Part shown: positions 10,369 through 18,985 of the stretch, piece after piece
How positions within the stretch are numbered: position 1 is the first letter of the stretch
Layout: the number at the start of each line of letters is the position of its first letter
DNA from: Glycomyces luteolus
GTDB taxonomy: Bacteria > Actinomycetota > Actinomycetes > Mycobacteriales > Micromonosporaceae
DNA length: 64,000 nucleotides
Direction of reading: 5' to 3'
Assembly: GCF_027622875.1 (NCBI RefSeq)
Contig: NZ_JAPZVP010000009.1
Location: forward strand, 160,091 to 224,090
Translations under genes and position numbers: made by a program
Notes under the pieces: model-generated
Seen by the model: only the letters and a program-made list of their open reading frames with translations
Databases searched by the model: none
Told to the model about the DNA's origin: nothing

Positions 10369-10740
10369 TCAGTCGATGTGGTAGGCCTGCATGCAGCCGA
10401 CGTGCGCGAAGCCCCACGTGTCGTTCCAGTCCACCACGACCCAGACCTTCGACCAGGACCCGCAGGTCGTGTGCTTGCCGCCGTCGGTGAACGGCGCGCA
10501 CCACGACCCGTCGACCCAGGTCCCCGCCGGGATCTCCGGCCCGATCTGCGCCGCGCTCGCGTTCGGGTACTCGCGCACCACGGTCGGCGCACTGAACGTG
10601 GCGCTGCAGTACACGCTCTCGGTGCCCTCGGCCGCCTGAACCACCGGCGCTTCGGACTCGACCGGCCCTGCCGCAGCGGGAGCGGCCCAAACCGCCCCGA
10701 TCGCCAGGGCCGCGGCCGCACTGGCCAGAATTCGTCGCAT
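10369..10740 (-). CDS. Small secreted protein, possibly SH3-like fold
   Basis: This 123-residue protein has a Sec signal peptide (MRR, alanine-rich core, likely cleavage after AAA-G near residue 24). The mature part is about 100 residues with four cysteines (YCSA, WCAPF, TTCGSW, GCMQ) that could form two disulfides. The V.E.PN.S....GP.IPAGTWVDG pattern and the Trp-rich C-terminal half recall actinobacterial SH3-type secreted proteins, but this is a guess from spacing. The start is supported by a GAGGTGG ribosome site. It acts outside the cell; no partner gene is adjacent. Confidence 0.75.
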   Translation of the reverse strand: MRRILASAAAALAIGAVWAAPAAAGPVESEAPVVQAAEGTESVYCSATFSAPTVVREYPNASAAQIGPEIPAGTWVDGSWCAPFTDGGKHTTCGSWSKVWVVVDWNDTWGFAHVGCMQAYHID

Positions 10741-10904
10741 TTGACCACCTCGTTGTAGGACGACAATGCCGCTTCATGCTTGCAGAGGAAGGGGTGTCGG
10801 GTGGACGGAATCGACGGGGCCGGGCTTATCGGAAAGACGATAGAGCGGATTTGGCGGAGTCGGCTCCACAGTGGCTTCAGGAGATGGACTTACCTGCGGT
10901 TCAA

Positions 10905-11070
10905 CCTCGCAGCGACGGAGGGGTGGGGGAGGGGCGGGCCCCGACGCGGGTCTCGGGGGGGTCTTGCCGCAACCTGGCAGCGACAACGAGGTGGGGGAGG
11001 AACGAGCCTTGACTGCGGCTTCCCCGCTCGTCTGGGCCCCTGCTTCGGGCGGGCAGCGACAAAGAGGTCT
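10905..11070. repeat. Degenerate direct repeats with a GCAGCGAC core
   Basis: The motif GCAGCGAC followed by a purine-rich GAGG occurs near 10908, 10978 and 11054, about 70 bases apart, in the eroded tail of the DUF222 relic. The copy at 11052-11067 recurs inverted at 12889-12904. The reading frames across 10774-11340 look non-coding. Confidence 0.5.
11052..11067 (+). repeat. Left copy of a 16-bp inverted repeat around the DUF222 relic
   Basis: GGCAGCGACAAAGAGG here is exactly complementary to 12889-12904. The two copies bracket the HNH half and the N-terminal part of the broken gene. They could be the remains of element ends, although 16 bases is short and this copy lies inside the frame. 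Confidence 0.5.
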
Positions 11071-12772
11071 GCTCCTGACCAGGCCGCATTGCGGCCGGCG
11101 GGCGGGACTTCCCGAGGCGGCGTGCCTCCCCGCTGAACTCCTCCGATTCCCTCCCGACCCCGGACATGCTGAGGGGCCCGGTCCCCCTTGGGAATCGGGC
11201 TGCGCTGGCGTTGACCTGCGCTCCCCCCAGCAGTCGCCCGCTGAGGGCAGGTTAAGAACGGAGGACCTCCCGAGTCTTCCCTGTGAACCACCGGAGTTGC
11301 CGGCTTTGCCGCAAGGGCAGGTTCGATCACCCTGCAGGCCTTGACTTCTGCGGCATCGGATTCCCGGAACTGCTCCCGGGTCCGTGCGATGCTCGCTTCC
11401 ATGCGCTTATGTACGAGCCAGTTCGCATACTCATCGAGCTGGCGCTTCAGGCTCCGTGAGAACTCCTCGGCTCCCTGCCCATTCGGAAGATCGGAGTCGG
11501 CTTCCCATTCGGCATCCGTTGCGCCGGTGCGCTTGTGCCGAATGGCCACCTGACCGGGACCGGTCTTTGCAATGTCCCAATCGCCCGTGTGAATCCGGCC
11601 ATGGTGGAATCGGCAAAGGAGGATCAGGTTCTCAGCTGTCGTCAAGCCGCCGTCCGCCCAGTGCTCCAGGTGGTGGGCCTCGGTCCAGGAGATCGGAGCC
11701 CGGCAGCCGGACCAGGCGCAACCCTCGGTCTGCTCGAGCTCCAGTTTGCGGCGGAGGGCCGCGTTGGGGAGGCGCTTCGCCCGGCCCAGCTCGATCGCCT
11801 CGCCGGTGCTGTAGTCGAAGACCGAGGGGATGACCCCGGCTTCGCAGGCGAGCAGGCGGGCCTTGGCGAGGGAGATCGTCTTGCCGTCGAGCTTCGGGAG
11901 CCGCCCGGTCTTCTCGCCGCGAAGGGTCTCGACATCGCAGGTGAGGTTCAGAGTGGCGGTGTGGCCGTGCCGCTCGGGAGCTGAAGGGCCGGTGCCGTAG
12001 GCGGCCGCCATCTGGTGCAGCGCTTCGGCATTGCGGCCGGAGACGCGGGGGAGCAGACCGTCTTCGTCGGCCTCGTCCTGGCGGGGAGGGGGAACGGCGG
12101 TCTTCAGGGCATTGCTGATGAGCTTCCCGGTGTCATCGGTGAGCAGGCCTTCGATGTCCCACATGCCATCAGCGCGCTGGTTGACCTCCAGTCAGGCGAG
12201 GGACTGCTGGCTCAGTTCATCGAGCAGGGACTGCTGGTCGCGGCGCAGATGCGGTCCAGGTGCTCGGCGAGCTCGGAGCGGGTGGAGTGGATGCAGTACT
12301 CCCGGATCAGCTCCTCGGGTGTGCCGCAGAGCGCTGCACTGTAGGGGGATTCGACCGGAGTGGGGTAGGGCACCCGGGAGCAGACGGCCAGGCCTTCTCG
12401 CTCCAGGCGGCGCACGGCGTAGGCGATGGCGTCGATGCGGGCGGTCCCTGAGAGGGCCGCTTCGGTGAGGTGCTTGAACTTCGGAGCCAGGCGGGCAATG
12501 GAGGCGATCTGGCCGGCGCAGGCCTCGTTGAGATTGAAGGACTCTTTGATCCAGTCGCGAATGCCGGAGAAGCCGTCGCATTCTTTGTGGAGCCCTTGGG
12601 AAGTGTAGGTGATGACCGCTTGCAGGAGATTGGCCTCGACTGCGCGGAGCTGAGTGGCGAGGGAGTCGATCTGGGGGCGCAGGGTGGCTGCCTGTGTGTT
12701 TCGATCTGTGCCTTTCATCCTGCTCACCCCCTTGAGAGTTATCCGATTGTTCGTCTGACCGTTATAGATCCA

Positions 12773-12802
12773 TGATGACAGGTTTCGGTATTGGTGTCAT
12801 CA
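12773..12802. repeat. 8-bp perfect inverted repeat upstream of the DUF222 relic
   Basis: TGATGACA and TGTCATCA are separated by 14 bases, 46 bases before the relic's ATG. This could be an operator or a small hairpin. The rest of 12728-13109 shows no gene; it is low in GC for this window. Confidence 0.45.
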
Positions 12803-12888
12803 CTAGAAGGGGTGAATGTAAGTCTAATGTGGATTTCTGGCCGCCCCGTTCCAGCCCGCGGGCCGGAATCCGAGGAGGGCTCTTACTG

Positions 12889-12904
12889 CCTCTTTGTCGC
12901 TGCC
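12889..12904 (-). repeat. Right copy of the 16-bp inverted repeat around the DUF222 relic
   Basis: The reverse complement of 11052-11067, with no mismatch. It lies about 160 bases upstream of the relic's start. Confidence 0.5.
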
Positions 12905-13109
12905 GCTTGAACCTTGTGTACAGACCACTGAAAGTCGAAGTGGGACAATGGAAGCACTCCTACCCCGTCGCCGCCGCCTGAACCGGTGGGCGAACAGACT
13001 GGCAATTGTCGGGATCACGACACTTTGGCGTTCGCAGAGGTGAAGGGGCCCAAGGCGGAACTTGGGGTGACCACGGCTACCGGATTCCCGCTAGCGTGGC
13101 AGCATACGG

Positions 13110-13192
13110 GCCCGAGTGGTGGAATCTGGTAGACACAGTCGGCTTAAAACCGGCCGTCGTGAGACTTGCGGGTTCAAATCCCGTCTCGGGCA
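13110..13192 (+). tRNA. tRNA-Leu (anticodon TAA)
   Basis: Acceptor arms GCCCGAG and CTCGGGC pair fully. The anticodon stem GTCGG/CCGGC encloses CTTAAAA, giving anticodon TAA. There is a class II long variable arm and a standard T-arm (GCGGGTTCAAATCCCG). The discriminator is A and CCA is not encoded. A TAGCGT -10-like box lies at 13092-13097, and an 8-bp hairpin at 13225-13247 (TCGGACGG/CCGTCCGA) may end the transcript. Confidence 0.95.
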
Positions 13193-13557
13193 CGGTGGTG
13201 GGATGGACCTGTGGGCCAACGGGATCGGACGGAGTGGGGCCGTCCGACCCGAGAGTGTCGTTCCTCGCATTTCCGGCATCGTCTTCCGAACGGGTGATGG
13301 CCGCAAGTCTTCGAGGAGTTCTCACGCTCCGTGTTCGCACCGTCGGTGACCTGCCCGGTTAGGTCTGTGAACCGGGCGTTTCGGACTCGGTACGGACTGC
13401 ATCGACAGGTTGACTGCCCAGGGCCGCCGTGCTATCCAGGGAGGCGAGCGCTGATACCATTCTGTCGAAACAGCCGGTGGGGACATGGCTTTCCCTTCTG
13501 CTGCAACGACTTTGTCACTTCCCGGTATCGCGGAAGCCGAAGGCCAGTGTCGTGAGG
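13193..13557. other. Gap between tRNA-Leu and the conservon
   Basis: No convincing coding frame on either strand. It holds the tRNA's putative terminator hairpin near 13225-13247 and presumably the conservon promoter, which I could not pinpoint. No integrase or duplicated tRNA 3' end is present, so there is no sign of an integration site. Confidence 0.5.
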
Positions 13558-15339
13558 ATGGCGATGCCCGAAACACCTCTGTCCACAACCCATACTTTCC
13601 AGCCCGCCGGTCCGCCCTTTCCCTCCGGTTCCATTGCCGCAGAGGGATCTGGGACGTCGGCCGATCTCAAGTCCCGTCTGCTGCGCATCGCGCTGCTGCC
13701 CCTCGTCGCCGCCGTGCTGCTGGGCGTCGGCGTCGTGGTCTTCTTCGAATACGCGCCCGCTGACAGTCCGACATGGACTGCCCCGGTCGTGCTCGGCCTC
13801 GCCGCGGTCTTCATCGCGCTCGTGGCCTACCTGTCCGCCGGCGCCGCCTCCAAGGTCGACGCCGATCTGGGCCGTCAGGTGCTCGCGGTCCGTCGAGCCA
13901 CTGTCGAGACGCACTACAAGGTCTGGCAGGTCCTCGACGACCTGCAGCGGGATCTGCCCGCTGACCAGCGATGGTCCGTCCCTCTCCCCAATCCCTCCAC
14001 CAACGCCGCCACCACCGACGAGGCGGTGCGGCTCCTCGCCGCGGAGGCCCGGCAGCTCCGTGCGGCCGCCGAGGCGGTCGCCGCCCGAGGCGGGCGCCCC
14101 GCGCCGCCGCAAGCGCCGGCCCGCGGCCCGCGGCAGATGCCGACCTCGGGTCCGATCGACGCGGTGAGCCCGCACTCGCGGGTGGGCATCTTCGTGAACC
14201 TGGCCCGGCGCCTGCAGTCGCTGGTGCACCGGGAGATCGAGCAGCTCGACGAGCTCGAGAACCAGGTGGAGGACCCCGATCTCCTCAAGGGCCTGTTCTC
14301 GGTGGACCACTTGGCGACGCGCATCCGCCGCCACGCGGAGAACCTCGCGGTCCTGGGCGGTGCGACCTCGCACCGGCAGTGGTCGCGTCCGGTCAACGTC
14401 TACGAAGCGCTCCGCAGCGCCGTCGCGGAGGTGGAGCAGTACGCCCGCGTGAAGCTGGTGCGCCCCATCGACGGCACGCTCAAGGGCCATGCCGTCGCGG
14501 ACGTCATCCACCTCGTGGCGGAGCTCGTGGAGAACGCGACGACGTTCTCGGCGCCGAACACGCAGGTCCTCATCCGGGTCGCCCGGGTGCGCACGGGCCT
14601 GGCCGTGGAGGTCGAAGACCGCGGCCTGGGCATGGAGGCGCACGAACGGGACCGGTTCAACAAGATGCTGGCGACGCCGGACCAGGTGGACCTGGACGAG
14701 CTGCTCGCGGACGGCCGCATCGGCCTGTACGTGGTCTCGTCGCTGGCGCACCGCCACGAGTTGACGGTCCAGTTGCAGTCCAACATCTTCGGCGGCACCC
14801 AGGCGATCCTGGTGATCCCCGAGGTGCTGCTGGGCGACGAGACGCCGAAGGCCCCCGAACCTCGTGAGCTGCCCTCGCCCCCGCCGGTGCCGGCGATGCC
14901 GGTGCGCCAGCCCGGGGCCGGAACGCCGCCGCAACTTCCTTCGGTGCAGTTGCGCCCCTTGCCGACCGCCGGTACCCGCCACTACGGTGGTTCTGTGCCT
15001 CAAGCTCGCATGGACGGCCCCGTCAACGGCCACAGCACCGCAGCAATGAGGGTCGACACCGGTGCCCTGCCGGTGACGGCCGAGATCCCCGAGGTGGAGC
15101 CTGATCGGCCGGGCGGCTTCGATTCGGACGCTCGTCCGGAGCTTCCGAAGCGCACCAAGCAGACGCACTTGGCCCCGCAGTTGCGCGATGCGCCGCAGCA
15201 CGGGGCGCGGGGTTCGGAGACGGGCCACGACCCGGGTCTGATGAAGGCGTTCCAGCAGGGCCAACAGCGCGCGGACATCGATCCGCAGATCCCCGCATCC
15301 AATGGTTCCGTTTCTCCGTACAGGAATGAGGAGTTCTAA
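13558..15339 (+). CDS. cvnA: Conservon sensor histidine kinase-like protein CvnA
   Basis: About 593 residues. Two membrane helices near the N-terminus (IALLPLVAAVLLGVGVVVFF and VVLGLAAVFIALVAYLSAGA) are separated by a very short loop, so there is no real extracellular sensor domain. A helical region follows, then a histidine kinase-type ATPase with N-box HLVAELVENATTF, G1 VEDRGLGM and G2 GRIGLYVVSSLA. The C-terminal 170 residues are Pro-rich and probably disordered. This is the pattern of CvnA in Streptomyces conservons. The frame extends upstream to 13429, but MAMPETPLS at 13558/13564 is the likelier start. It overlaps cvnB by one base. Confidence 0.88.
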   Translation: MAMPETPLSTTHTFQPAGPPFPSGSIAAEGSGTSADLKSRLLRIALLPLVAAVLLGVGVVVFFEYAPADSPTWTAPVVLGLAAVFIALVAYLSAGAASKVDADLGRQVLAVRRATVETHYKVWQVLDDLQRDLPADQRWSVPLPNPSTNAATTDEAVRLLAAEARQLRAAAEAVAARGGRPAPPQAPARGPRQMPTSGPIDAVSPHSRVGIFVNLARRLQSLVHREIEQLDELENQVEDPDLLKGLFSVDHLATRIRRHAENLAVLGGATSHRQWSRPVNVYEALRSAVAEVEQYARVKLVRPIDGTLKGHAVADVIHLVAELVENATTFSAPNTQVLIRVARVRTGLAVEVEDRGLGMEAHERDRFNKMLATPDQVDLDELLADGRIGLYVVSSLAHRHELTVQLQSNIFGGTQAILVIPEVLLGDETPKAPEPRELPSPPPVPAMPVRQPGAGTPPQLPSVQLRPLPTAGTRHYGGSVPQARMDGPVNGHSTAAMRVDTGALPVTAEIPEVEPDRPGGFDSDARPELPKRTKQTHLAPQLRDAPQHGARGSETGHDPGLMKAFQQGQQRADIDPQIPASNGSVSPYRNEEF

Positions 15340-15770
15340 TGGCAGGCGATGAGGCAGGCGCGCAATCAGATCTCAGCTGGCTGCTGGCCGGGCTGGTGAG
15401 GAAGGTTCCGCACACGCGAAGCGCGCTCCTGCTGTCCTCGGACGGTATCAAGAAGGCCTTCCACGGCATGGGCGTCGACCAGGCCGACCAGCTCTCGGCC
15501 ATCGCGTCGGGCATGTTCTCGCTGGCGCGGAGCGCGGGCGTCCAGTTCGGTTCGTCGGCGGGCGTCCGCCAGGTGGTGGCGGAGTTGGACGACACGCTCC
15601 TGTTCGTGTCGACCGCGGGCCAGGGCGCGGTCCTGGCCGTGGCGGCGGGGCGCGAAGCGGACGCGGGGGTCCTCGGCTACGAGATGTCCATTCTGGTCAA
15701 GAGTGTGCGCCCGTATCTGGAGACGCCTGTGCGCAGGACCGCGGCCGCCAGCGGTGAAATGGTCGGCTGA
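15339..15770 (+). CDS. cvnB: Roadblock/LC7 domain protein CvnB
   Basis: A 143-residue single-domain Roadblock/LC7 protein (LSWLLAGLVRKVPHTRSALL, then LLFVSTAGQGAVLAVAAG). In conservons this protein partners with the GTPase CvnD and the sensor CvnA at the membrane, probably as a regulator of GTP binding. The ATG overlaps the cvnA stop (TAATG) and a GAATGAGGAG ribosome site precedes it. Confidence 0.92.
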   Translation: MAGDEAGAQSDLSWLLAGLVRKVPHTRSALLLSSDGIKKAFHGMGVDQADQLSAIASGMFSLARSAGVQFGSSAGVRQVVAELDDTLLFVSTAGQGAVLAVAAGREADAGVLGYEMSILVKSVRPYLETPVRRTAAASGEMVG

Positions 15771-16141
15771 TGTCCGACTTCGAGCATCATCCGCTGCTCG
15801 ACGACGATGCGGGGCCGCTGGTGCGGCCCTACACCGTCTCGAACGGCCGCACCACGCCGACGAAGAAGATGGATCTGCTGTCGCTGGTCCGGTCGACCGG
15901 TCAGATGCGGCCGGCGCAGTTGGAGCCGGAGCACGCCGAGACCCTGCTCCTGTGCCAGGAGCCGATCTCGGTCGCCGAGGTCTCGGCGCACATGCGGTTG
16001 CCGGCGATGGTCATCAAGGTCCTCCTGTCCGATCTCGTCGACTGCGGCGCGATCATCACCCACGCTCCCGACCCGGCCGTCGACCCCACTGACAAAACCG
16101 TATTGGAGGCACTCCTCAATGGCCTACAACGGCGACTCTGA
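15770..16141 (+). CDS. cvnC: DUF742 protein CvnC
   Basis: A 123-residue DUF742 protein with the family N-terminus (PLVRPYTVSNGRT) and a winged-helix-like C-terminal half (ISVAEVSAHMRLPAMVIKVLLSDLVDCGAI). It starts on the A of the cvnB stop codon (TGATG). The DNA-binding-like fold is a family property; its role in the complex is not settled. Confidence 0.92.
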   Translation: MSDFEHHPLLDDDAGPLVRPYTVSNGRTTPTKKMDLLSLVRSTGQMRPAQLEPEHAETLLLCQEPISVAEVSAHMRLPAMVIKVLLSDLVDCGAIITHAPDPAVDPTDKTVLEALLNGLQRRL

Positions 16142-16721
16142 CCACTCGCCCGCACAACAACAAGTCCTGCCCACCGCCATCAAGCTGCTCGTCGCCGGGG
16201 GCTTCGGCGTCGGCAAGACGACCTTCGTCGGGGCCGTCTCTGAGATCGAGCCGCTGAGCACCGAGGAGACCATCACGATGGCCTCGATCGGCACGGACGA
16301 CCTCACGGGGGTCGGGGACAAGGTGACGACGACCGTCGCGTTGGACTTCGGCCGCATCACGCTGGACCGGCAGCACATCCTGTACCTGTTCGGCACGCCC
16401 GGCCAGGACCGGTTCTGGTTCATGTGGAACGAGCTCTCGGACGGGGCGTTCGGCGCGGTGGTGCTGGCGGACACGCGGCGCCTGGAGGACTGCTTCCCGG
16501 CGCTCGACTTCTTCGAGCGGCGCGGCACCTCGTTCATCGTGGCGGTCAACGAGTTCGAATCCGGCTACCACTACGAGCCGGAAGAAGTCAGGGCCGCACT
16601 GGATCTCAAACCGAATATCCCGATCGTCTGCTGCGACGCACGCGATCCACGTTCCGCGACCTTGGTGCTGGTCACGTTGACCAAGCACCTGATATCGGCC
16701 GCTGCTTCCAGCGTCCGGTGA
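16119..16721 (+). CDS. cvnD: Conservon Ras-like GTPase CvnD
   Basis: A 200-residue small GTPase with P-loop GGFGVGKT, switch II GTPGQDRF, and AVNEFE in place of the classical NKxD base-recognition motif, which is normal for the CvnD family. The ATG at 16119 lies inside cvnC (23-base overlap); the frame is open further upstream, but homologues begin with a short leader before the P-loop, as here. It completes a canonical cvnABCD unit. Confidence 0.93.
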   Translation: MAYNGDSDHSPAQQQVLPTAIKLLVAGGFGVGKTTFVGAVSEIEPLSTEETITMASIGTDDLTGVGDKVTTTVALDFGRITLDRQHILYLFGTPGQDRFWFMWNELSDGAFGAVVLADTRRLEDCFPALDFFERRGTSFIVAVNEFESGYHYEPEEVRAALDLKPNIPIVCCDARDPRSATLVLVTLTKHLISAAASSVR

Positions 16722-16732
16722 AGGAGCCCAGC

Positions 16733-17326
16733 ATGTCCATTCCCGAGAACGAGTTCCGACTCACGATCACTCCCGACGACCCGGGGGCCACCGAGCGGGC
16801 CAAGCGCCTGCGCGACCTCGGGATCGGCAACCTGCCCGACCCCGAGTTCGACGAGCTCGCCAAAGAGCTGACCAAGCTCACCGGCGCGCCCTACGCGATG
16901 GTGAACTTCATCGACGAGGAGCACCAGTACTTCGCGGGCCTCGCGGCCCCGACCCCGGACGCGGCCAGCCAGGCCATCGCGGGGGCCTCCGACACCCCCG
17001 AGGTGGGCCGGGAGATGGACCGCGACCACGGCTACTGCCCGCACGTGGTGGTGCGCGGCAAGGCACTCGTCCTGGGGGACGTCTGCGACTACCCCCGGTT
17101 CGCGGGGAACCCGGTGGTCGACAAGATCGGCATCCGCTCCTACCTCGGGGCGCCGCTGATCGACGACGAGGGGAACACCTTGGGGACGGTGTGCGTGGTC
17201 GACACGGAGACCCACGACTGGGGCCGCCCGGGTCTGGAGATCATCAAGAACATGGCCGCCAAGGTGATGGACCGGATCCGGGAGCGCAATGCCGGGATCC
17301 AGTCCGACGATCCGCTGCAGGGGTAA
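16733..17326 (+). CDS. GAF domain protein in the conservon operon
   Basis: A 197-residue protein made of a single GAF domain (residues about 25-185), with PYAMVNFIDEEHQYFAG, RDHGYCPHVV and YLGAPLIDDEGNTLGTVCVVD. GAF domains bind small ligands or chromophores. It lies 11 bases after cvnD with a GAAGGAG ribosome site, so it is the fifth gene of the conservon transcript and probably an input to it. It has no membrane segment or output domain of its own. Confidence 0.88.
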   Translation: MSIPENEFRLTITPDDPGATERAKRLRDLGIGNLPDPEFDELAKELTKLTGAPYAMVNFIDEEHQYFAGLAAPTPDAASQAIAGASDTPEVGREMDRDHGYCPHVVVRGKALVLGDVCDYPRFAGNPVVDKIGIRSYLGAPLIDDEGNTLGTVCVVDTETHDWGRPGLEIIKNMAAKVMDRIRERNAGIQSDDPLQG

Positions 17327-17332
17327 ACGAAT

Positions 17333-17358
17333 GAGGAGGCGGCTGACGCTGCCTCCTC
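17333..17358 (+). terminator. Hairpin terminator after the conservon operon
   Basis: An 11-bp stem (GAGGAGGCGGC against GCTGCCTCCTC, one wobble) with a TGAC loop, directly followed by GTTTT. Confidence 0.85.
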
Positions 17359-17404
17359 GTTTTCGCAAGCCCGATCCTCCGGCCGATCCTCCGGATTTCG
17401 CGCT

Positions 17405-18601
17405 CTAGTGCACCGCGATCGCCTCGCCGTTGACGATGCGCTCGGACCACTGGCCCTTGGTCCGTCCCATCGCCGCCTCGGCGAGGCGAAGGCGCTGCAC
17501 GTCCGAAGTGCCTGCGGGCGCGAAGATGTGGTACGCGTCCCGCAGGAACCGCTCGATCGGCCGCTCGGTGGTGAGACCGATGGCGGCGTGGATCTCCATC
17601 GCCTCGCGCGCGGAGTCCAATGCGGACTCCACGTTGACGAGCTTGGCGTTCATCAGCTCGATGTCGCAGGGCATGCCCCGGTCGAGCAGGTGCACCGCAT
17701 GGTAGGCGGTGATCCTGGCCGTCATGAGGCGTGAGGTGATCTGCCCGATCTTCTGCTTGATGTTGTCGAGTTCGGCGATCGGCCTCCCGTACAGCTCTCG
17801 CTGGGACGCATAGGCGACCGTCTCATCGAGGATCGCCTGGTGGATCCCGAGCGACACCGCCGTCAGGTTGGAGCGCCCGTACAGGATCGAGGACGAGTAG
17901 GCCACCGAGAGGCCCTGGCCCTCGTCGCCGAGCCGGTTCGTGGCCGGCACGCGGCAGTTCTCGAACAGGAGCTCCCCGAAACTGAACCCGTGCAGGCCCA
18001 TCGTGGACTGCTGCGGGGCCAGCGCGAACCCGGGCCGGTCGGACTCGACGAGGAACGCCGTGAGTCCTTTGGGGCCCAGGCCCGTGCGCACGACCACGCC
18101 GTGGACGTCGCCGACATGGCTGTTGCCGACGAAGACCTTGTGGCCGTTGAGGATGTAGTCGTCGCCGTCGCGGACGGCCCGGGCGCGCATGCCGAGCACG
18201 TGGCCGCCGGAGGCGGATTCGGTGACGGCGATAGTGGGGAGGCAGTCGCCGTAGGCGACTTTCGGCAGCCAGGTCTTCTTCTGCTCGTCCGAGCCGAAGT
18301 GGAGGATCTTGGCGACCCCGAGCTGGGAGGCCTGCACCATCGCACCCATGGCACCGGAGACCCGGGCCAGTTCCTCGATGATGATGGTCTTCGCCAAGTG
18401 CCCCATGCCCATCCCGCCGTATTCGACGGGGATGGTGACTCCGAGCCAGCCTTGGGCGGCGATGAGGCGGGAGAGCTCATGGTGGACGGTCTTCTTGGTC
18501 TCCATCTCGGGGACGCGCGGGCGCACTTCGCGTTCGGCGAAGGCCCGGACCTCGGCTCTGAGGGCGTCGTGCTGTTCATTGGTGAAGTAACCGGTCGTCA
18601 A
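17405..18601 (-). CDS. Acyl-CoA dehydrogenase-like flavoprotein lacking the usual catalytic glutamate
   Basis: A 398-residue full-length acyl-CoA dehydrogenase fold: N-terminal helical domain, central beta domain with TESASGGHVLG (the FAD-binding TEP.AGSD region), and C-terminal helical domain ending APAGTSDVQRLRLAE. Classical enzymes have YEGT at that last site, with Glu as the base; here it is PAGT. The alternative Glu position seen in isovaleryl-CoA dehydrogenases also appears to be Gly (ILYGRSNL). It may therefore perform an unusual oxidation, as some secondary-metabolism members do, or be non-catalytic. The TTG start is chosen because of the AGGGGG ribosome site 8 bases upstream. It is a single gene. 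Confidence 0.85.
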   Translation of the reverse strand: MTTGYFTNEQHDALRAEVRAFAEREVRPRVPEMETKKTVHHELSRLIAAQGWLGVTIPVEYGGMGMGHLAKTIIIEELARVSGAMGAMVQASQLGVAKILHFGSDEQKKTWLPKVAYGDCLPTIAVTESASGGHVLGMRARAVRDGDDYILNGHKVFVGNSHVGDVHGVVVRTGLGPKGLTAFLVESDRPGFALAPQQSTMGLHGFSFGELLFENCRVPATNRLGDEGQGLSVAYSSSILYGRSNLTAVSLGIHQAILDETVAYASQRELYGRPIAELDNIKQKIGQITSRLMTARITAYHAVHLLDRGMPCDIELMNAKLVNVESALDSAREAMEIHAAIGLTTERPIERFLRDAYHIFAPAGTSDVQRLRLAEAAMGRTKGQWSERIVNGEAIAVH

Positions 18602-18985
18602 CGGGTAACCCCCTGTGGGCGTGTCGCTCGCCTATGACCGCTCCTCAGCAGTCCCCACCAGTGACGAGCTGTATATGCGAGTTGTATTCGCAGTGACTGT
18701 AGCAACCGTTTTCGGATGGGGCAAGGTTCGACAATGTGGACACATGGTTGTGACGGGTCGGTAACAAGCTCCTGTGCTGCAAGGGATCACGTGCGCAAAC
18801 ACGAATCCCGAATCCCGAGAGTGAGGGTGCGCGAACCGTCGCCGTGTGCTACGGAGAAGCGGCACTTACTGTTATGGGGGCTTTGCCAAGGCGTTATGCT
18901 GCGTTGACTCGGGCGCAATCGTCCCATGATTGGATCAGCTTGGGGCAACCCCGGCCCGCTACCCATCGACCCCCAACGGAGTGCC
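18602..18985. other. Divergent promoter region without genes
   Basis: 384 bases between two divergent genes. I find no coding frame with typical codon bias and no RNA gene. It must carry both promoters; a weak TTGACT/CATGAT pair with a short 15-base spacer lies at 18904-18930 ahead of the nucleotidase. Confidence 0.4.

Larger units (their letters stand above)
10890..12727 (-). pseudogene. Broken 13E12/DUF222-type HNH endonuclease gene
   Basis: Two frames together make one DUF222-HNH protein of the 13E12 repeat family. The N-terminal part (12727-12212) covers the helical DUF222 region. The C-terminal part (12164-10890) holds RADGMWDIEGLLTDDTG, then an intact HNH site in EAHHLEHWADGG...LLCRFHH. 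Between them the frame shifts near 12230-12270, and the correct downstream frame also carries a TGA at about 12190 (CTCGCCTGACTG), so at least two lesions are needed. Sequence past the HNH motif degrades into repeat-like, compositionally odd text. GC is visibly lower and codon use less biased than in neighbours. The family is associated with repeat elements in actinobacteria; whether it is mobile is not established. The HNH half might still be translated from 12164. Confidence 0.8.

Noticed and set aside
8336-10777. A long minus-strand open frame of over 800 codons opposite the DppF-like ATPase
   Set aside because: It is Arg/Gly/Val-rich and lies wholly antisense to clear genes with known motifs. 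Such frames are expected by chance in DNA with GC-rich third codon positions.
10776-11344. Several overlapping short plus-strand frames in the DUF222 tail region
   Set aside because: Pro/Arg/Gly-rich text in three frames at once, no ribosome sites and no codon-position bias. They look like a repeat-rich non-coding stretch.
13110-13192. tRNA-Leu as an integration site for a mobile element
   Set aside because: No integrase, no repeated tRNA 3' end and no phage genes were found within the window.
13077-13362. Small frames covering tRNA-Leu
   Set aside because: The tRNA folds perfectly and explains the sequence. The frames on both strands merely read through it.
13432-15264. A 610-codon minus-strand frame opposite cvnA
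   Set aside because: His/Arg/Gly-rich shadow of a high-GC gene; the plus strand has intact kinase motifs.
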